Assembly (NCBI GenBank): GCA_024277795.1
Contig: JAJRUL010000158.1
Coordinates: forward strand, 1 to 39,621
Reading direction: 5' to 3'
DNA from: Candidatus Zixiibacteriota bacterium
GTDB taxonomy: Bacteria; Zixibacteria; MSB-5A5; GN15; FEB-12
Length of the DNA: 39,621 bases
Positions 16,646-24,484 of the stretch are shown one piece after another. Within the stretch, counting starts at the first letter, position 1, and each line of letters starts with the position of its first letter. The position numbers and the translations under genes were made by a program. The notes beneath the pieces were generated by a model. The model saw nothing but the letters and a program-made list of their open reading frames with translations, searched no databases and was not told the DNA's origin.

Positions 16646-17869
16646 TTGCAGCCCGAGCGTAAGACTGATCTCGATTTTCCTGATATTTTAGATAAGTGTC
16701 GTGCCTATACTGACCCTCAGAAGGTCCAGGCATTAGGAGTATACCCATATTTCCATCCCGTACAATCATCACCGGGTGATGAAGTTATTGTCGATGGCCA
16801 AAAGTGTATTATGGCTGGTTCAAATAATTATCTTGGGTTGGTCAATCATCCAAAGGTAAAAGAGGCCGCCGCAGAGGCGGTCAGGAAGTTTGGATCGGGG
16901 TGTACTGGTTCACGATTTCTCAACGGCACACTAGATCTTCATCTTGAGCTTGAAGATCGACTGGCGAAATTTATGAAGCGTCCCGCTGCTCAGGTTTTTT
17001 CAACGGGATTTCAAACAAATCTTGGGACTATCTCATCATTGGCTGCTAAAAGTGATGCGATTATTCTTGATCGACAAGATCACGCCTGTATAGTTGACGG
17101 GGCACGGCTTTCCTACGCGAAAGTATATAAGTTTTTGCATAACGATATGGATGACCTGAGAAAAGTGATCAGTCGGGTTAGAAATATCGTTAGTGGTGGT
17201 ATATTGATCATAGTTGACGGTGTCTTCTCGATGGAAGGGGATATTACCAATCTGCCGGAGCTTGTGAAAATAGCTGAAGAATATGGTGCACAAATCATGG
17301 TTGATGATGCACACTCGGTCGGCGTATTGGGAGAACATGGCGCTGGTACAGCGGAACACTTTGGTCTGATTGACAAAGTTGCAATAACAAGTGGAACATT
17401 TTCGAAGTCATTTGCTTCTTTAGGGGGATTCATTGTTGGCGAGAAGGAAGTTATAAATTTCGTTAAACATAAAGCACGAGCATTGATTTTCTCAGCATCA
17501 ATTCCGCCATCAAACGCCGCGGCTGTGATTGCCGCTCTTGATATTATTGAAGCTGAACCGGAACGAAGAGAAAGACTCTGGGAAAATGCTAGGAGAATGC
17601 AGAAGGAATTTCGTGACTTAGGATTTGATATCGGTCATACTGCTACTCCGATAATACCTATTGTTGTAGGTGATGACATGGACGCTTTTGTTTTCTGGAA
17701 AGCATTGTTTGAGAATGGTGTATTTACAAACCCTGTGATATCTCCTGCTGTTCCACCTGGAAAGGCTATGATACGTACATCGTTTACAGCGACTCATACC
17801 GATGAGCAACTTGACAGGATTGTTGAGGCTGTGGCTCGTGTCGGTAAGCAAAGAGGATTAATATCATAA
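16646..17869 (+). CDS. spt: Serine palmitoyltransferase-like alpha-oxoamine synthase
   Basis: This 407-residue PLP enzyme belongs to the KBL/AONS/SPT family. Signature segments are GSNNYLGL, GSGCTGSRFLNGTLDLHLELE, DRQDHACIVDGARLS (PLP-stacking His), VDDAHSVGVLGEHGAG and the Schiff-base lysine K254 in TSGTFSKSFASLGGF. The GVYPYF start, FSMEGDITNLPELV and the FTATHTDEQLD end match my recollection of Bacteroidetes serine palmitoyltransferases better than KBL or BioF. The reaction would join serine and an acyl-CoA to 3-ketosphinganine. The start is TTG with AAGGAG six bases upstream. A GNAT acyltransferase gene begins six bases after the stop, and serine biosynthesis genes lie upstream. KBL remains the alternative. 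Confidence 0.8.
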   Translation: MQPERKTDLDFPDILDKCRAYTDPQKVQALGVYPYFHPVQSSPGDEVIVDGQKCIMAGSNNYLGLVNHPKVKEAAAEAVRKFGSGCTGSRFLNGTLDLHLELEDRLAKFMKRPAAQVFSTGFQTNLGTISSLAAKSDAIILDRQDHACIVDGARLSYAKVYKFLHNDMDDLRKVISRVRNIVSGGILIIVDGVFSMEGDITNLPELVKIAEEYGAQIMVDDAHSVGVLGEHGAGTAEHFGLIDKVAITSGTFSKSFASLGGFIVGEKEVINFVKHKARALIFSASIPPSNAAAVIAALDIIEAEPERRERLWENARRMQKEFRDLGFDIGHTATPIIPIVVGDDMDAFVFWKALFENGVFTNPVISPAVPPGKAMIRTSFTATHTDEQLDRIVEAVARVGKQRGLIS

Positions 17870-17875
17870 AGGCCT

Positions 17876-19021
17876 ATGTCTACAGTTGAAATTATCGAGG
17901 TTGAATCTTCCTCGCAACAGAAAAAGTTCATTGAATACCCGAATCGACTTTATCGGGATGATCCGAACTACGTTGTTCCATTAGTTTCGGAACGTGTAGA
18001 GTTTCTTGACAAGAAAAAAAATCCTTTTTACCGCTCATCACGAACAAAACTATTTTTGGCAATGCGCGGGCGTGAGGTGGTCGGTAGAGTTGCCACTTGT
18101 GTCAACTTTACACACAATGAATGCCATAATGAAAAGGCAGGATTCTTCGGGTTCTTTGATTGTGAAGATGATTTTGAAGTAGCTTCAAAGCTTCTGAAGG
18201 TAGCGATGATCACTCTGAAGAAGGAGGGGATGGAGATTATGCGGGGGCCGATGAGCTTCTCCACCAATCATGAGTGTGGCTTTCTTGTTGAAGGTTTTGA
18301 TTCGCCACCTGTTGTGATGATGACATACAACAAACCGTATTTACCGAAATTGGCTGAAAGGTTCGGGTTGAAGAAAACAATGGACCTTCTCGCTTATAAA
18401 ATAACAGAAAACGATCAGATCCCTGAACGCATCCAACGAGTAGTCAGCAAAGTTGCGAAACGTAGTAATATTACGTTACGGACTATGAATATGAAAGATT
18501 TTGACAATGAAGTGATGCGGATCAACACTATTTATAATGAAGCATGGGAACACAACTGGGGTTTTGTGCCGATGTCTGAAGATGAGTTTGCACATACTGC
18601 AAAAAACTTAAAGCAAATTGTCGATCCTGATCTTGTTTTTATTGCTGAACATGAAGGAAAACCTGTTGCATTCCTGCTTGCGCTACCGGACATAAATCAG
18701 GCTTTGATTCATCTTAACGGCTATCTTTTCCCAACAGGATTGTTAAAGCTTCTTTGGCATACAAAAGTGAGTAACAAGATCGATGGTTTGCGTATTATCA
18801 CAATGGGGGTTGTGCCGAAATTCCAAAAACGCGGAATAGATTCTCTTATGTATATGGAGGTATTCAACCGCGGTTTGGAAAAAGGGTATAAGTGGGCTGA
18901 AATCTCTTGGGTGTTAGAAAGCAATGAACTTATGCGGGCTATGGCAGAGCAGATTGGGGCCAAGATATATAAACGGTACAGAATTGTTGAAATGCCACTT
19001 GGGAAAAGTGTTGAGACGTAA
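17876..19021 (+). CDS. GNAT-fold acyltransferase, bacterial ceramide synthase-like
   Basis: The protein has 381 residues. It belongs to a family with an N-terminal half containing DDPNYVVPL, KNPFYRSSRTKLFLA, GFFGFFDCEDD and GPMSFSTNHECGFLVEGFDSPPV. The C-terminal half has a GNAT acyl-CoA site (MGVVPKFQKRGIDSLMYME, where the Q/R-x-x-G/A loop is QKRGI) and ends in a fold-completing YKRYRIVEMPL. Proteins of this type are encoded with serine palmitoyltransferase in sphingolipid-making bacteria. The Caulobacter bacterial ceramide synthase is, from memory, a member of the same superfamily. It would N-acylate the long-chain base. It is translationally close to spt upstream and to a lipoprotein downstream. 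Assignment to ceramide synthesis is by context and resemblance. Confidence 0.65.
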   Translation: MSTVEIIEVESSSQQKKFIEYPNRLYRDDPNYVVPLVSERVEFLDKKKNPFYRSSRTKLFLAMRGREVVGRVATCVNFTHNECHNEKAGFFGFFDCEDDFEVASKLLKVAMITLKKEGMEIMRGPMSFSTNHECGFLVEGFDSPPVVMMTYNKPYLPKLAERFGLKKTMDLLAYKITENDQIPERIQRVVSKVAKRSNITLRTMNMKDFDNEVMRINTIYNEAWEHNWGFVPMSEDEFAHTAKNLKQIVDPDLVFIAEHEGKPVAFLLALPDINQALIHLNGYLFPTGLLKLLWHTKVSNKIDGLRIITMGVVPKFQKRGIDSLMYMEVFNRGLEKGYKWAEISWVLESNELMRAMAEQIGAKIYKRYRIVEMPLGKSVET

Positions 19022-19023
19022 AG

Positions 19024-19584
19024 ATGTCCTTTCGATTTTATAATTCACTAAATACGTCTGTTCTATTTGCTCTTGCGATTATACTCCTGACGATGGTTGG
19101 TTGTACCAGTCGTTATCGTATGAATTTATTTGTTTATAATAATGAGGGGCAATCAAAGGTTAAGGTTACAAACACGCAATACTATCCCGGGAGCCTGCTT
19201 GGTGATGCGTTTACTGATGCGAAAATAGTTAGTGGTGACGGTTCGGTTGCTGTTATCACAACAGGCTTCAGAGGGAAGAAGATCGATGGAGTTGAAAAAT
19301 TCGGGTTAGGGCTTGATGAATATAACAAATATCGCCTATTTCTTGAGTTTGATGATGTCCCAAAACCAACAAGTTTTGAGCTTGCTGGGAGATCATTTAT
19401 TCAATTGATGGAAAAGTATAATCTTGCGGTAGAAGATAAGATTTTCAAACCTATCTCAGGTGCTTGTGTGATCGACTCGTTGCATGGAAACAAAGTGTTT
19501 TGTACTATAGATGGTGCTTATGATAATCACAAAGGGGAGGTTATTACGATGAAAGGACGTTTCAAATTCAAAATCTCTTGGTAA
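19024..19584 (+). CDS. Small lipoprotein in the spt operon, unknown function
   Basis: The 186-residue product has a hydrophobic signal and the lipobox TMVGC (Cys at about residue 27). The mature domain of about 160 residues is probably a beta-rich periplasmic domain. It is not recognised. It starts two bases after the stop of the GNAT gene, so it is almost surely cotranslated with it and may handle the product lipid or act in the envelope. Its 3' end overlaps the convergent macro-domain gene by 17 bp, so neither gene has a terminator of its own here. Confidence 0.7.
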   Translation: MSFRFYNSLNTSVLFALAIILLTMVGCTSRYRMNLFVYNNEGQSKVKVTNTQYYPGSLLGDAFTDAKIVSGDGSVAVITTGFRGKKIDGVEKFGLGLDEYNKYRLFLEFDDVPKPTSFELAGRSFIQLMEKYNLAVEDKIFKPISGACVIDSLHGNKVFCTIDGAYDNHKGEVITMKGRFKFKISW

Positions 19585-20089
19585 GTGCTCTTTGGAGAGC
19601 TTCATTGAAAAGCACTTCACCCATTCGATCAAAAACACGGAATTGAATTCGCTGTAAATTGTTAGCCATCTCATTATATCCAAAAACAGTATTCATCATT
19701 AATCGAGCACAAGCAGGCATTGGAAACCCTCCAACACCCGTACCAAAGGCAGGGAAGGCCAAAGATGTCAATTTCAATTTTTCTGCAAGATTCAAAGAAG
19801 ATACAGTTGCTTGCCTAATATATTTGTCTGTCGTTCGTAGGTCTTGACCCATAACTGCGGCGTGAATCACGTAGTGGTATGGTAATTTTCCTGCAGTAGT
19901 TGCGATTGCCTCTCCCGGCATGACAATCCCATTTTTCATCGCCTCATCTTCAATAATTGCTCCGCCTGCTTCTTTTATCGCTCCTGCCACTCCCGATCCC
20001 ATCCAAAACTTATTGTTCGCGGCATTGACAATCGCATCGGTGTCTGCTTTTGTAATATCTCCTAGTACTACTTCAATATTGAGTGACAC
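19568..20089 (-). CDS. Macro domain protein (ADP-ribose/O-acetyl-ADP-ribose hydrolase type)
   Basis: The protein has about 173 residues. The macro fold is shown by VVLGDITKADTDAIVNAANN, GSGVAGAIKEAGG, GEAIATTAGKLPYHYVIHAAV and FPAFGTGVGGFPMPACARLM, close to the MacroD/YmdB-type active site. Such enzymes remove or bind ADP-ribose. The GTG start at 20089 is preferred because GGGAG lies six bases before it. An in-frame ATG at 20107 has no ribosome site and would overlap the PAP2 gene more deeply. It is the last gene of the five-gene minus-strand operon and ends inside the convergent lipoprotein gene. Confidence 0.9.
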   Translation of the reverse strand: MSLNIEVVLGDITKADTDAIVNAANNKFWMGSGVAGAIKEAGGAIIEDEAMKNGIVMPGEAIATTAGKLPYHYVIHAAVMGQDLRTTDKYIRQATVSSLNLAEKLKLTSLAFPAFGTGVGGFPMPACARLMMNTVFGYNEMANNLQRIQFRVFDRMGEVLFNEALQRALTKRF

Positions 20090-20090
20090 A

Positions 20091-20663
20091 TTACTCTCCC
20101 ATTTCATTTGGAGTGTTTATAGTTACTTCGGGACGCAGTTGCAAAAACAAACGAGCAACAATCCAACCGATTACTCCTCCGAGTATTGAGCCAACTATAA
20201 CATCAAGTGGATAGTGCACACCAACAAATACACGGCTTATGGCAATTAATGTTGCCAATGGCAACAACCATATCTTAGTTCGAGGGATTGTTACCGCAAA
20301 CAATATCGCTTGTGCAAAAGCATTGGCCGAGTGTGAGGATGGCATCGACCAGCCCGCACCGCAATTGACAAGCAAGTTAATGTGTGACAAGGTATGACAT
20401 GGACGAGGTCGTTCAATTAAAGGCTTAAGAAGGTGGGAAGATATTTGGTCGGCGAGAAGAAGGGCGAACAATGACGTAAGTACAAGCCATTTTGTACGCT
20501 TCGAACCAAAAATAAGTAGTGAAAACATACTCAAAGCATAAGCAATTCGAAGAAGCATATCAGATGTAACGATCGGCATTATGAAATCGGTTACAACATT
20601 ACTTATGGTCATGTTGATAAACATAAAGAACCAAAGGTCACATGATTGTAGAGCTTCAAGCAT
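20091..20663 (-). CDS. PAP2-family membrane phosphatase
   Basis: The 190-residue protein has about five membrane helices. The three phosphatidic acid phosphatase motifs are intact: KPLIERPRP (about 80-88), PSSHSANAFA (about 108-117) and SRVFVGVHYPLDV (about 144-156). Family members dephosphorylate lipid phosphates such as phosphatidate or undecaprenyl diphosphate at the membrane surface. The ATG overlaps the end of the pfkB-type gene by eight bases, and the stop abuts the macro-gene GTG. Both point to coupled translation. The substrate is not determinable; a sphingoid-phosphate substrate is conceivable given the nearby spt genes, but that is speculation. Confidence 0.92.
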   Translation of the reverse strand: MLEALQSCDLWFFMFINMTISNVVTDFIMPIVTSDMLLRIAYALSMFSLLIFGSKRTKWLVLTSLFALLLADQISSHLLKPLIERPRPCHTLSHINLLVNCGAGWSMPSSHSANAFAQAILFAVTIPRTKIWLLPLATLIAISRVFVGVHYPLDVIVGSILGGVIGWIVARLFLQLRPEVTINTPNEMGE

Positions 20664-21576
20664 AAACTGACGGTAACTTTTTCATGAAATGGTTAATTTG
20701 TCGTTTGGTCGGCATTCCTGTTCGCGCACCCGCTTTAGTACACTTCAGTGCAGATACAACAGCACCATAGAGGAGTCTTTCTTCGATATTTCCTCTATGC
20801 AATAAGCTGTGGATATATCCGACATGAAACGCATCCCCTGCTCCCGTTGTATCAACTGTTTTTACCTTGTACGCCGATTGAGAATAATATCTTCCATGAA
20901 TAAACGCAGTTGATCCTTTCAGACCTTCAGTAATAACGATTGTCCCGTTACAGAGTTCTGATAGCCGTTTTAAGGCTGATGTAACATTGTTGGATCCTGT
21001 GTATGGAAAAGCAAAACTGTCGGCGACGATCAGATGATCGATCAATGGGAGGAGCGAAGTTACATCGTTACGAATTGATCCAATATCGAAAGTCAGGGTT
21101 GCTCCGATTTTTTTACCCCATTGAGCTACTTTCATGTTGGCTGAAACATCACGGCCATCCAAATGAATGATCTTGGGGATTGGGAGCCGAGAAAGAACAA
21201 TATCTGCAGGTCGCAGAGAACTTGAACGATGAAACGCTATTGTTCGCATTCCTGTGTTCTCTTGGATGAATCCGAAAGCAGTTGCCGATTCCTTACCTCT
21301 TGTGACAAGCAAATTATCGCTAACCCCGTCCTTACGAAGCTCTTCACGAGTGAATCTGCCGTTGTAATCATTACCGATCAAGGCGATAACAGATGTTTTC
21401 CATCCAAGACGTGAAAGTCCGACCATACAATTCGGTACTGGCCCTCCTCCTTGAATGATAACATTGGAGGCATCGACTTTCCCTCCATTGGGAGGGAAGA
21501 ACGGGACGGTATAGAGGTAGTCTACTGGTATTATACCGACTCCCAGACAATCGATTTGTTGATTAGCCGAGTTCAT
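20656..21576 (-). CDS. PfkB-family carbohydrate kinase
   Basis: This 306-residue ribokinase-like enzyme has the N-terminal GGG-PxN substrate motif (IIQGGGPVPNCMVGLSRLG, about 42-60). The C-terminal catalytic motif is VDTTGAGDAFHVGYI (base Asp at about 248). The lid and sugar-specific residues do not tell the substrate; ribose, fructose, adenosine and others are possible. The ATG lies inside the last codons of the yigZ-like gene (14-bp overlap), and its own end overlaps the PAP2 gene. Confidence 0.9.
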   Translation of the reverse strand: MNSANQQIDCLGVGIIPVDYLYTVPFFPPNGGKVDASNVIIQGGGPVPNCMVGLSRLGWKTSVIALIGNDYNGRFTREELRKDGVSDNLLVTRGKESATAFGFIQENTGMRTIAFHRSSSLRPADIVLSRLPIPKIIHLDGRDVSANMKVAQWGKKIGATLTFDIGSIRNDVTSLLPLIDHLIVADSFAFPYTGSNNVTSALKRLSELCNGTIVITEGLKGSTAFIHGRYYSQSAYKVKTVDTTGAGDAFHVGYIHSLLHRGNIEERLLYGAVVSALKCTKAGARTGMPTKRQINHFMKKLPSVYA

Positions 21577-22177
21577 CGATAATTGCTTTCCCTGAACTGA
21601 CTTGTTCTATTTCGTCTTTAAGCTGAGCCAATTTGGAGGCTCGAATTTTGATTGTCAGCTTTACTCGGTCAGAAAAATCAGAAGCGGTCTGTACAGCCCC
21701 TATTTTATGCAGTAAGCGTATGATTTGGTCATAAAGTGAGAAATCAATTACAACTTGTATCTGCTTCTTTATGAAATTCTCTTTCGTCCCTGCTTGTTCA
21801 AGTACGAGTCGTGTCGTTTCGCTATAAGCCTTGACCAATCCGCCTGTACCCAATTTTGTCCCACCGTAGTACCGTGTTATGACTACAATCAGATCACGAA
21901 TATCTCTTCCCGTGATAAGGTCATAAATGGGACGACCGGCTGTCCCCGATGGTTCGCCATCATCGGAGTATTTGAAAACAGGGGTGCCTGTTTTTCCAAT
22001 TTGATATGCATAACAATGATGAGTTGCTGCATGCTCACGTGATCGTACTGCTTCCAACACACTTTGGGCTTGCTCGACAGTTGAAACTAAAGAACATTCT
22101 CCAAGGAACCGTGAACCTTTGATTTTTAACTCTGCCGTAGCAGAAGATGCAATAGTGATATAGCGATCTTCCATCAT
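21563..22177 (-). CDS. yigZ: YigZ/IMPACT family protein
   Basis: The 204-residue UPF0029 protein has the N-terminal KGSRFLGECSLV start. It also has the invariant DDGEPSGTAGRPI motif (about 72-84) and IVVITRYYGGTKLGTGGLVKAYS, followed by the C-terminal ferredoxin-like DUF1949 domain. The bacterial family is linked to translation and stress, but its biochemical role is not firmly known. The stop of the dprA-like gene lies nine bases upstream, so the two are cotranscribed. ATG codons at 22177 and 22174 are both possible starts. Confidence 0.93.
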   Translation of the reverse strand: MMEDRYITIASSATAELKIKGSRFLGECSLVSTVEQAQSVLEAVRSREHAATHHCYAYQIGKTGTPVFKYSDDGEPSGTAGRPIYDLITGRDIRDLIVVITRYYGGTKLGTGGLVKAYSETTRLVLEQAGTKENFIKKQIQVVIDFSLYDQIIRLLHKIGAVQTASDFSDRVKLTIKIRASKLAQLKDEIEQVSSGKAIIDELG

Positions 22178-22186
22178 ACAATTAAA

Positions 22187-23092
22187 CTACACTAGTGATG
22201 TAAAAATATCGGAGATTTTGTCTAATCCACTAATAGGGATGCACCCGTACTCACCCAATTTATCCAAAGTTTCATTGTCTGATAACGCTCCAGTAGTTGG
22301 GTTGATCAAGAGGAAACTCAGTTTTCCAATTTCGTTACAGAATGAGATAATATCGAGTACTCTTTGCGAATCTTTGTATGCCTCTGTAACAACAACAGCT
22401 TGTGAGAGCCCTGCAATCAATCGATTTGATGCTATAGCATATTCACTATGATATTCTGTCTCAGGGGAGTATTCAGAAATAACACCACCTGACTGAGCTA
22501 TATCGATTGCAACAGGCATCTGTTCTTTCAACTCGATATGGTCGAGACCATGTTCCAGAACGGCAAATGATCGGCCATTTTCTGAACGTGCACCTACATG
22601 AGCGGCAGCATCAATGCCACGATGGAGCGACGAGACAACCTGGATACCTTCTCTCCCACATTCCTCAGCGAGACGAACAGTAAGCTCTATCCCCTCTGCA
22701 GATGCATCAGCGGACCCGATTATTGCAACGGATTTTTTTTCAGTTCGTGGGAGTTGTCCCCGAAGGTAGAGCAGAGGTGGCGGGTCATTTAGTTCATCGA
22801 GTATTCGAGGATATGTACTGTCCGTAAAACCAACTAGCTCGATCTCCCTCGATTTATAGAGTTGTGCCTGCTCATGTGCTTCTTCAAGTCGACCTACTGT
22901 CGCGACTATGCTTTCTGCAAGACCTTGATCAATCCCATCTAACTCCAACAATTCTTCTGTCGTTGCTTCCTGTATTCGTGATGGTTCACCGAAGTGCCCA
23001 ATAAGTGCGCGGAATTGCCTAGGACCTAATTCTGAGTAGGAGTAGAGAGCTAAAATATGTTCGACCGTTGTATATGCTTTGGTTGCAACCAT
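22187..23092 (-). CDS. DprA/Smf-like protein, divergent Rossmann domain
   Basis: The protein has 301 residues from ATG 23092. An N-terminal helix-hairpin-helix region (LLELDGIDQGLAESI) precedes the DprA Rossmann core VAIIGSADASAEGIELTVRLA, SSLHRGIDAAAHVGA, VISEYSPETEY and SNRLIAGLSQAVVVTEA. Canonical DprA has GSR, GLARGID and PRRNRIIAGL at these places, so several signature residues have changed. DprA loads RecA on incoming ssDNA; this divergent copy may have another role. The start is chosen because a TTGACA-16-TACATT promoter on the minus strand ends five bases before this ATG. A longer frame to 23167 would contain the promoter. Confidence 0.8.
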   Translation of the reverse strand: MVATKAYTTVEHILALYSYSELGPRQFRALIGHFGEPSRIQEATTEELLELDGIDQGLAESIVATVGRLEEAHEQAQLYKSREIELVGFTDSTYPRILDELNDPPPLLYLRGQLPRTEKKSVAIIGSADASAEGIELTVRLAEECGREGIQVVSSLHRGIDAAAHVGARSENGRSFAVLEHGLDHIELKEQMPVAIDIAQSGGVISEYSPETEYHSEYAIASNRLIAGLSQAVVVTEAYKDSQRVLDIISFCNEIGKLSFLLINPTTGALSDNETLDKLGEYGCIPISGLDKISDIFTSLV

Positions 23093-23097
23093 ATCGC

Positions 23098-23125
23098 AAT
23101 GTAAGGGCAGGAGGCCTATTGTCAA
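23098..23125 (-). promoter_or_regulatory. Promoter giving a probably leaderless dprA-like mRNA
   Basis: On the minus strand, a perfect TTGACA (23125-23120) and TACATT (23103-23098) are spaced 16 bp. The ATG at 23092 lies five bases downstream, about where transcription should begin, so the mRNA may lack a 5' leader. No Shine-Dalgarno precedes this ATG, which agrees. Confidence 0.6.
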
Positions 23126-23278
23126 CAAGCAGAATATACAAGGTAAAAGAGACGTATATGTTCGCACATAACTCTGTAACGAATCAGAATAGACACAGAA
23201 ACTCGATAGATGTATAAGGAAATATGTGAGAATAGTAGTGGATGTAGCCCCCTCTGTGCAGGAGATAGCTGAGGCTAC

Positions 23279-23307
23279 TTGAAATTGTGTCGTGAATCAT
23301 ATATATA
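23279..23307 (+). promoter_or_regulatory. Promoter of the TPR lipoprotein gene
   Basis: TTGAAA and TATATA are spaced 17 bp, ending 26 bases before the lipoprotein ATG. The match to sigma-70 hexamers is good. A GTAGCC/GGCTAC hairpin (about 23244-23276) lies just upstream. Confidence 0.55.
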
Positions 23308-23333
23308 TGTCTAAATAGTATTTGAGGATTTCT

Positions 23334-24179
23334 ATGTATAAACGATTGTTGGTCATTGTGCTGTTTCTTTTGGTAGCCGGTTGTACATCAGAGCCGAAGA
23401 CCGACGAAGAATTCATTGTCACCGGGACAGAAGCCTTTACAAAACAGGAATTTTCTAAGGCTCGTGATTATTTAGGTACTGCCGTAAGCAGAAAACCGTC
23501 AGATCGTCAAGTCTTGTTCTATCTCGGATTATCATACTCTCGTGACTATCTGTATGATTCTGCATATTACTATCTGCAACGTCTGAATCTATTGTACCCA
23601 AAGGATATCGAGGCTAATCGAGAAATCTACAATCTTGCTATTGAATTGAAAGAATGGGAAGGTGCTATGGATGCTCTTAGTACTCTGATTGAGGCTGGTG
23701 ATGAACCTTCACAGTATTGGGATGAACTTTCAGAGTTAAACAAACGTGTCGGGCGGTATGAGAATGCTTTTACTTTCAAAAAACTGCTTCTTGAAAAGGA
23801 ACCTGAAAACCCGACAAGGTATCTTGAGTTGGCAAATGTTGCCGCACTTATTGACTCGGTTGATTTGGCACTCGATATAATCGAGAGAGCAACAGAAAAA
23901 TTTGGCGAACGGCAAGAACTTTTGGTAAACAAAGGGCTCTATCTTGCTGTTGCACAACGGTTCACTGAATCTGAATCGATTCTTCGTAAACTCGTTCTTG
24001 ATGATAGCACGTTCATACCTGCACGCTTGAATCTTGCTCACACTTTGGCAAGCCAGAAAGATATAGCAAAGAAACGAGAAGCGTACAACCTGTACTTACA
24101 ATTGGAGCCTATAGCAACAGGAAATCTTTCAATTGATTCGATGCTTGTAGTTCTAAAAGATGAGCTTTCGATCAAGTAA
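23334..24179 (+). CDS. TPR-repeat lipoprotein
   Basis: The 281-residue product starts at ATG 23334, with GAGGA upstream; a TTG 12 bases earlier overlaps that ribosome site and is rejected. The signal peptide ends in the lipobox LVAGC. The rest is built of about six TPR-like helical pairs (for example AFTKQEFSKARDYLGTAV, LYLAVAQRFTESESILRKLV), so it is probably a periplasmic protein-protein scaffold of the outer or inner membrane. It is divergent from the dprA operon and stands alone. The partner is unknown. Confidence 0.85.
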   Translation: MYKRLLVIVLFLLVAGCTSEPKTDEEFIVTGTEAFTKQEFSKARDYLGTAVSRKPSDRQVLFYLGLSYSRDYLYDSAYYYLQRLNLLYPKDIEANREIYNLAIELKEWEGAMDALSTLIEAGDEPSQYWDELSELNKRVGRYENAFTFKKLLLEKEPENPTRYLELANVAALIDSVDLALDIIERATEKFGERQELLVNKGLYLAVAQRFTESESILRKLVLDDSTFIPARLNLAHTLASQKDIAKKREAYNLYLQLEPIATGNLSIDSMLVVLKDELSIK

Positions 24180-24240
24180 TTCTACAAATTCTATTACCTG
24201 CGATCGTATTGAATCCTGACACCTGTTAGTTGGAAATTCT

Positions 24241-24334
24241 AAAAAAAGAAGGGCAGGATTAGTAAATAATCCTGCCCAACGCAGGGCTGTCTCGGTAAGA
24301 GACAGAGGGGGGTTTTTCTGATCTCTAAATCTTA
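24241..24334 (-). ncRNA. Candidate small structured RNA (minus strand)
   Basis: On the minus strand, a TTGCAG (24369-24364)-17 bp-TACATT (24346-24341) promoter is followed by a C6 run and a CTGTCTC/GAGACAG hairpin (24305-24287). A perfect ten-pair GGGCAGGATT/AATCCTGCCC terminator stem (24277-24251) with TTCTTTTTTT completes a transcript of about 94 nt. A competing GCCC-TGCGTT-GGGC pairing overlaps both stems. It could instead be the long 3' UTR and terminator of the lipoprotein gene ending at 24485. The 305-bp gap contains nothing else evident. Confidence 0.4.
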
Positions 24335-24484
24335 TAACAAAATGTATACCCTATAGTTCCATTCTGCAAGAAAAAAATTGTCATTTTTTTGTCAAAGATT
24401 ACTGTAAAATACACTTAAACAGAAGCTCCCGACCCACTTCAAGAGCAGATCGAGAGCATTTTGCAGGCGGGGATTCTTTCCCTC

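Noticed and set aside
24430-24465. GCTCCCGA/TCGAGAGC pairing just after the repeat-lipoprotein stop
   Set aside because: It has a mismatch, a long loop and a poor T-run. The stronger minus-strand terminator is at 24251-24277.
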